Positions 60,121-64,000 of a DNA stretch of 64,000 bases are shown here, one piece after another; positions within the stretch are counted from its first letter, which is position 1, and every line of letters starts with the position of its first letter. Source of the stretch: JAEINY01 sp942490535 (GTDB lineage Bacteria; Bacteroidota; Bacteroidia; Bacteroidales; Marinilabiliaceae); contig CALNXQ010000003.1 in NCBI GenBank assembly GCA_942490535.1, forward strand, positions 1,077,259 to 1,141,258, given 5' to 3'. The notes beneath the pieces are model-generated. The model made no database searches, was not told where the DNA came from, and was given only the letters and a program-made list of their open reading frames with translations. The position numbers were made by a program, and so were the translations under genes.

Positions 60121-61725
60121 CTATGCTTTGGTTTTAGCTGCCGAACGTTTCTTACGCATCAATGTCTGAATACATTCGCGGCGTGGAATGATGACAGAAA
60201 CACCTTCATAGGCAAACTCTTCTTTCATCATGGCTACCATGGCATCGTGATTTTTACGGTGCGGCTCAATCACACGAATGTGTGCCGGATCAACGCCAAT
60301 ACCTTTACAGATATCTTCGATCTTCAAATGGGCAGCCGAAGTTTGTCCACCGGTCATCGCTGTCGTTTCATTATCACTGATGATAATGGTCATCGGTGTT
60401 TTTTCATTCACCGCATCCAACAAACCAGTCATACCTGAGTGTGTAAAGGTAGAATCGCCAATCACCGCCACTGCCGGACGCAAACCAGCATCAGAAGCAC
60501 CTTTGGCCATGGTGATGGAAGCCCCCATATCCACACATGAGTTAACGGATTCGAATGGTGGCAAAGCCCCTAGAGTATAACAACCGATATCAGAGAATAC
60601 GTGACCGTCACCGTGGACTTCCAACGCTTCATTCATGGCTGCATAAGCATCGCGGTGACCACATCCCATACACAAGGATGGTGGACGATTAGCCACTACC
60701 GAAGGAATATTATTTTCGATGGACACCTCTTTATTCAACGCTTTTCCTACCCAGTCAGGATTCAATTCACCATCACGTGGCAACCAGCCATCCAAACGAC
60801 CGTGAACCGGTTTTCCTTTGCGGAAATAACCCGCCAGGCTTTCTTCTACCAATGGATACCCATCCTCCAGTACAAGTAACTCGTCGCTCATGGCTTCCAA
60901 TTCCATCATCTGCTTACGCGGAATCGGATATTGGCTGATTTTTAACACGGAATATTCACATCCTTGCGGATAATGCTCCATCAGGTAATTATAGGCGATA
61001 CCACAAGCCACAATACCTAATTTCTTGTTAGGACCTTCTACAAAATGATTGTAGGGAGATTCTTCACTTGATTGTACAAATACTTCCTGATCTTTCAACA
61101 GGTTTTTATAGCGGGCACGGGCAATGGATGGCAACAACACGAATTGACGCATATCATCGGGCAATACCAATGTGTTCTCATCGATCAATTCTTTGCGCTC
61201 TACACCAGAACGGGAGTGGGCTATACGCGTGGTGATACGCAGCAATACAGGCACTTTCAATGTTTCACTCAAACGGAAACCAAAATACGCCATATCGTAA
61301 GCCTCTTGTTGATTCGATGGCTCTAAAATAGGCATCATGGCAAACTGGCCATAGAAACGAGAATCCTGCTCGTTCTGAGACGAGTGCATGGATGGATCAT
61401 CGGCCACAGTGACTACCAAACCACCATTTACACCCGTAATGGATGAATTCACAAAGGCATCCGCTGCCACATTCAATCCCACGTGCTTCATACATACCAT
61501 GGCACGCTTGCCAGCATACGACATACCCAATGCCGTTTCCATGGCTGTTTTCTCATTGGCCGACCATTGGCTATGAATTTTTCTGGACTTTGCATCTTTT
61601 GATCCTTGTACAAATTCCGTAATTTCGGTTGATGGCGTTCCGGGATACGCATAAATCCCCGACATCCCCCCGTCAATTGCGCCTTGCGCAATTGCCTCTG
61701 CTCCTAATAACAACAACTTTTGCAT
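60121..61725 (-). CDS. iorA: indolepyruvate:ferredoxin oxidoreductase alpha subunit (IorA), without ferredoxin domain
   Basis: 534 residues. The pyrimidine-binding half begins LLLGAEAIAQGAIDGGMSGIYAYPGTPSTEI and has NEKTAMETALGMSYAGKRAMVCMKHVGLNVAAD. The thiamine-pyrophosphate half has SLCMGCGHRDAYAAMNEAL, DIGCYTLG and AVIGDSTFTHSGMTGLLDAV with IIISDNETTAMTGGQ. Archaeal IorA is about 100 residues longer and ends in a two-cluster ferredoxin domain; here the protein stops after IIPRRECIQTLMRKKRSAAKTKA with no CxxCxxC motif. Electrons must therefore leave to a separate ferredoxin. No frameshift is seen at the 3' end. Confidence 0.93.
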   Translation of the reverse strand: MQKLLLLGAEAIAQGAIDGGMSGIYAYPGTPSTEITEFVQGSKDAKSRKIHSQWSANEKTAMETALGMSYAGKRAMVCMKHVGLNVAADAFVNSSITGVNGGLVVTVADDPSMHSSQNEQDSRFYGQFAMMPILEPSNQQEAYDMAYFGFRLSETLKVPVLLRITTRIAHSRSGVERKELIDENTLVLPDDMRQFVLLPSIARARYKNLLKDQEVFVQSSEESPYNHFVEGPNKKLGIVACGIAYNYLMEHYPQGCEYSVLKISQYPIPRKQMMELEAMSDELLVLEDGYPLVEESLAGYFRKGKPVHGRLDGWLPRDGELNPDWVGKALNKEVSIENNIPSVVANRPPSLCMGCGHRDAYAAMNEALEVHGDGHVFSDIGCYTLGALPPFESVNSCVDMGASITMAKGASDAGLRPAVAVIGDSTFTHSGMTGLLDAVNEKTPMTIIISDNETTAMTGGQTSAAHLKIEDICKGIGVDPAHIRVIEPHRKNHDAMVAMMKEEFAYEGVSVIIPRRECIQTLMRKKRSAAKTKA

Positions 61726-61835
61726 ACCGCAGGGTCAGTTTTAAATTATTACTTACTTTTTTCGAATCGCTAAATAACAAATATCATTTGCCTTAATTCA
61801 TGACATTTATCAACGGTTACAATTTGAACCAATTC

Positions 61836-62246
61836 TTAATAATAGATCGTAAGCACCAATCGACGCGGACCGCCAAATCGTCGAAATTCACATAAATAAA
61901 TACCCTGCCAGGTACCCATATTTAATTGCCCGTTTGAAATGGGAATGGTCACCGAAGATCCAATCAAAGAAGCTTTAGCGTGGGCAGGCACATCATCCTT
62001 TCCTTCCAAAGTATGCTTGTAATCAGGATCATCCTCCGGAATTAATTTATTAAAGATGGTTTCAAAGTCCTCTCTCACCGTGGAATCGGCATTCTCATTG
62101 AGGGTAATAGCGGCAGATGTATGCTTGATAAAAACATGAAGCAAGCCTTTCTCAGGCCATTCCGAAAAAGCATTGGCTACCAGATTCGTTATTAAATGAT
62201 AGCCCCTTCCTAAATCAGGCAATGTAAGTTCAATCTGTTCTACCAT
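61836..62246 (-). CDS. YjbQ family protein (UPF0047)
   Basis: 136 residues, the family's length. GLLHVFIKHTSAAITLNENADSTVREDFETIFNKLIPED, DDVPAHAKASLIGSSVTIPISNGQLNMGTWQGIYLCEFR and a C-terminal LVLTIYY form the beta-barrel with His residues of UPF0047. Some members show weak thiamine-phosphate synthase activity, so they are called secondary thiamine-phosphate synthase, but the physiological role is not established. The gene is 110 nt upstream of iorA; both use the same strand. Confidence 0.93.
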   Translation of the reverse strand: MVEQIELTLPDLGRGYHLITNLVANAFSEWPEKGLLHVFIKHTSAAITLNENADSTVREDFETIFNKLIPEDDPDYKHTLEGKDDVPAHAKASLIGSSVTIPISNGQLNMGTWQGIYLCEFRRFGGPRRLVLTIYY

Positions 62247-62293
62247 TGGTGCGAATTACAAGATGGTTACAATTTTACCATCCCGAAATTACA

Positions 62294-62327
62294 AATTTGC
62301 CGGATGAATTAAAAACACCCGGCAAAT
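62294..62327 (-). terminator. weak hairpin after the anSME gene
   Basis: ATTTGCCGG and CCGGCAAAT flank a 16-nt loop in the 248-nt gap between yjbQ and anSME. The T run read leftwards is short, so termination is uncertain. A GATGGT/ACCATC hairpin lies nearer to yjbQ. Confidence 0.35.
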
Positions 62328-62494
62328 AAAATCATCTGCTGCAAGATCATCACATTTAACTATTCACATTTCTAGGGACACACAGCCACAACAACAGCCA
62401 CAACAAAACGACTTGGAGGAACAGAAAAAATTCGTTATGCTATTTAGTTTTAAAAGCTCTCTTTACAGCAGTCATCCCTTAACTTTTAAATGGC

Positions 62495-63691
62495 TTAAAA
62501 ATCGTGAAAGGCATTATAGGTATCACCAGGTGTGGATCCCTTTTGATAATCCTGCTGTTTCTCATGCCACTGCTTGGCTAACTGCTTATAAACGGGATCA
62601 GCATATTCCAGAAAGTCAATGGTAGCCTGGCAAAAGCGCGGCATACCGCTGTCGCGAATATCTTTGATCCGATCTTTGGTGCAACCCCCAAAACAGTTTT
62701 TATACCAGGTACACATTTTACATTTTCGTGGCAATTGGGCTTTCATGGCTCCAAATTGAGCTTGTTTCTTGCTGTTTAGCATGTCAATTAAACGCCCCTG
62801 CATAATGTTTCCCAACTTCCATTTGGGCTCCACAAAGAAATCGCAACTGTACACATCCCCCGTATGCTCAATGGTTGTATAAATACCACATTCTTTTCGT
62901 AAAGTGCATTCCGGTGCCTGGATTCCTACATAGGTATGAAAGATGGATTCAAAATTGCGGATATTGGTGGTTGGTTCCCCATTTTTAAAATCGTTGATCC
63001 ATAAATCAAACAGATCCATCAGGAAATTGGCATATTTTTCGTCGGTTAGTGAAAAGTCAGCTGCCTGGCGGGGATTCTCCTTATCACTTTCCACCACCGG
63101 GATGAATTGCATCCAGGTCAAGCCCACACTTTTATAAAATTCGTAGATCTCCTCCACATGGCCGGCCGAATAATCGGTAATGCAACACATGGCATTTACT
63201 GCGACACCCGCATTCAGAAGCGTCTCCAGGCTCTTCATGACAATGTCCCAGGAAGGTTGTCCGTTTTTTGTTAGGCGATAATGATCATGCACATGTTTGG
63301 GCCCATCCAGGGATAATCCCACCAGAAAATCGTATTGTTTGAGAAACTCGGCCCACTCCTGATTGATATTTAAACCATTTGTTTGAAGCCCATTACCAAC
63401 GCTTTTTCCTTTGCCATATTTCTGTTCGAAAGCTACGGCTTTCTTATAAAAATCCAGGCCCATTAAGGTTGGTTCGCCGCCCTGCCAACCCAACGACACT
63501 TGCGGTCCCGATTGACTCATCACCTGCCGGATCAATTCTTCCAGCACCTCATCACTCATCCGGTGCACCTGTTGTTCTTTAAATAACTCCGCCTTCTCCA
63601 AATAAAAGCAATAGGTACATCCCAAATTGCAATCCGGACCGGCCGGCTTAATCAATACCGAATCCAATGGTTTATAGTTTTGTTGTCTCAT
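62495..63691 (-). CDS. anaerobic sulfatase-maturating radical-SAM enzyme (anSME)
   Basis: 398 residues. The radical-SAM cluster is CNLGCTYCFY near residue 21. GWQGGEPTLMGLDFY, GNGLQTNGLNIN and VGLSLDGPKHVHDHYR follow. The C-terminal SPASM part carries further cysteines for two extra clusters (CTLRKECGIYTTIEHTGDVYSCDFFVEPKWKLGNI and CKMCTWYKNCFGGCTKDRI). It converts the active-site Cys or Ser of sulfatases to formylglycine without oxygen, before export. The Cys-type sulfatase at 35590-37032 is a likely client. It is a single gene, divergent from the gene at the right edge. Confidence 0.95.
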   Translation of the reverse strand: MRQQNYKPLDSVLIKPAGPDCNLGCTYCFYLEKAELFKEQQVHRMSDEVLEELIRQVMSQSGPQVSLGWQGGEPTLMGLDFYKKAVAFEQKYGKGKSVGNGLQTNGLNINQEWAEFLKQYDFLVGLSLDGPKHVHDHYRLTKNGQPSWDIVMKSLETLLNAGVAVNAMCCITDYSAGHVEEIYEFYKSVGLTWMQFIPVVESDKENPRQAADFSLTDEKYANFLMDLFDLWINDFKNGEPTTNIRNFESIFHTYVGIQAPECTLRKECGIYTTIEHTGDVYSCDFFVEPKWKLGNIMQGRLIDMLNSKKQAQFGAMKAQLPRKCKMCTWYKNCFGGCTKDRIKDIRDSGMPRFCQATIDFLEYADPVYKQLAKQWHEKQQDYQKGSTPGDTYNAFHDF

Positions 63692-63916
63692 CCCTTAAAT
63701 CATTAAAATCACTCCACGTGACACGCCTTTCCTTGCGCCCACTAAATTAAAAAAAATCCCCATCCTTTTAAGCAGGACCGAAACCTTTGCAACGCAGCCA
63801 AAGACATCAACAAAAGAACAGACCTTCATTTCTTATTAACAAAATTTAATAGTCTCAACGATTAAATACTCCATAATTTATCTATTTTTATATGCAATAA
63901 ACCCAAATACCTATAA

Positions 63917-64000
63917 ATGATGAACAAACTTAATTTATCAAAAAAGGGAATAATAAATTCCCTTTACACTGTCGCGCTATTATTATCAATAGCACTCTCC
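63917..64000 (+). CDS. start of a secreted protein, cut by the window edge
   Basis: ATGATGAACAAACTTAAT opens a frame that stays open for the 28 codons left. The product starts MMNKLNLSKKGIINSLYTVALLLSIALS, a basic N-terminus followed by a hydrophobic stretch, as in a signal peptide or first membrane helix. The gap upstream (63692-63916) is AT-rich and divergent from anSME. Nothing more can be said about function. Confidence 0.5.
   Translation, partial: MMNKLNLSKKGIINSLYTVALLLSIALS

Overview
The window is a chromosomal stretch of an anaerobic, polysaccharide-degrading Bacteroidota. The evidence is paired SusC/SusD-type outer-membrane systems, an ECF-sigma/FecR pair, lipoprotein glycoside hydrolases, a Cys-type sulfatase together with an anaerobic sulfatase-maturating radical-SAM enzyme, TAnnTTTG-type promoters, an indolepyruvate:ferredoxin oxidoreductase and the anaerobic (cbi) cobalamin route. 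Marinilabiliales is my guess for the order. No tRNA, rRNA, CRISPR array or transposase was seen.

Layout. 1-2.8 kb: a TonB-dependent SusC-like receptor cut by the left edge. 3.4-4.9 kb: glutamine synthetase. 5.3-17.4 kb: a polysaccharide/glycoprotein utilisation locus, transcribed leftwards in the order ECF sigma, FecR, SusC (with STN domain), SusD, basic-secretory-type peptidase with two discoidin-like modules, GH92 mannosidase. 17.6-33.8 kb: a uronate locus. Its leftward arm is LacI regulator, BNR_4/GH105 fusion, KduI, KduD and a DUF4861 lipoprotein. Its rightward arm is UxaC, KdgK, KDPG aldolase, SDR mannonate oxidoreductase, UxuA, TRAP transporter DctPQM and a second LacI regulator. Together they can release unsaturated uronates, import uronic acids and convert them to pyruvate and glyceraldehyde-3-phosphate. 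34-37.9 kb: a YhcH-family protein, a sulfatase and a small membrane protein.

38.2-51.2 kb: a cobalamin riboswitch followed by precorrin-2 and cobalt-chelation genes, six methylation/ring-contraction proteins (four of them two-enzyme fusions, C-J-D, G-F, E-T, H-C types), and the cobalt ECF importer CbiM-CbiN-CbiQ-CbiO. 51.4-55.4 kb: an OprB-type porin and a UPF1-like helicase with a possible C-terminal nuclease fold. 55.5-64 kb: housekeeping genes (YycJ-type metallo-hydrolase, B3/4 protein, FKBP, HAD phosphatase, IorA/IorB, YjbQ, anSME) and the first codons of a secreted protein at the right edge.

The most unusual signal is non-coding. Three intergenic regions (5037-5225, 34591-34905, 58883-59260) hold arrays of degenerate units repeated at exactly 21 nt without indels, 9, 15 and 18 units long. 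All three lie between the 3' ends of convergent genes. In one, the consensus is a 15-bp palindrome plus a 6-nt spacer. I know no described element of this kind. Other regulatory finds are a two-hairpin leader shared by the two susC genes, a two-part motif with identical 9-nt spacing upstream of fecR and the first susC, and a family of short palindromes scattered between genes.
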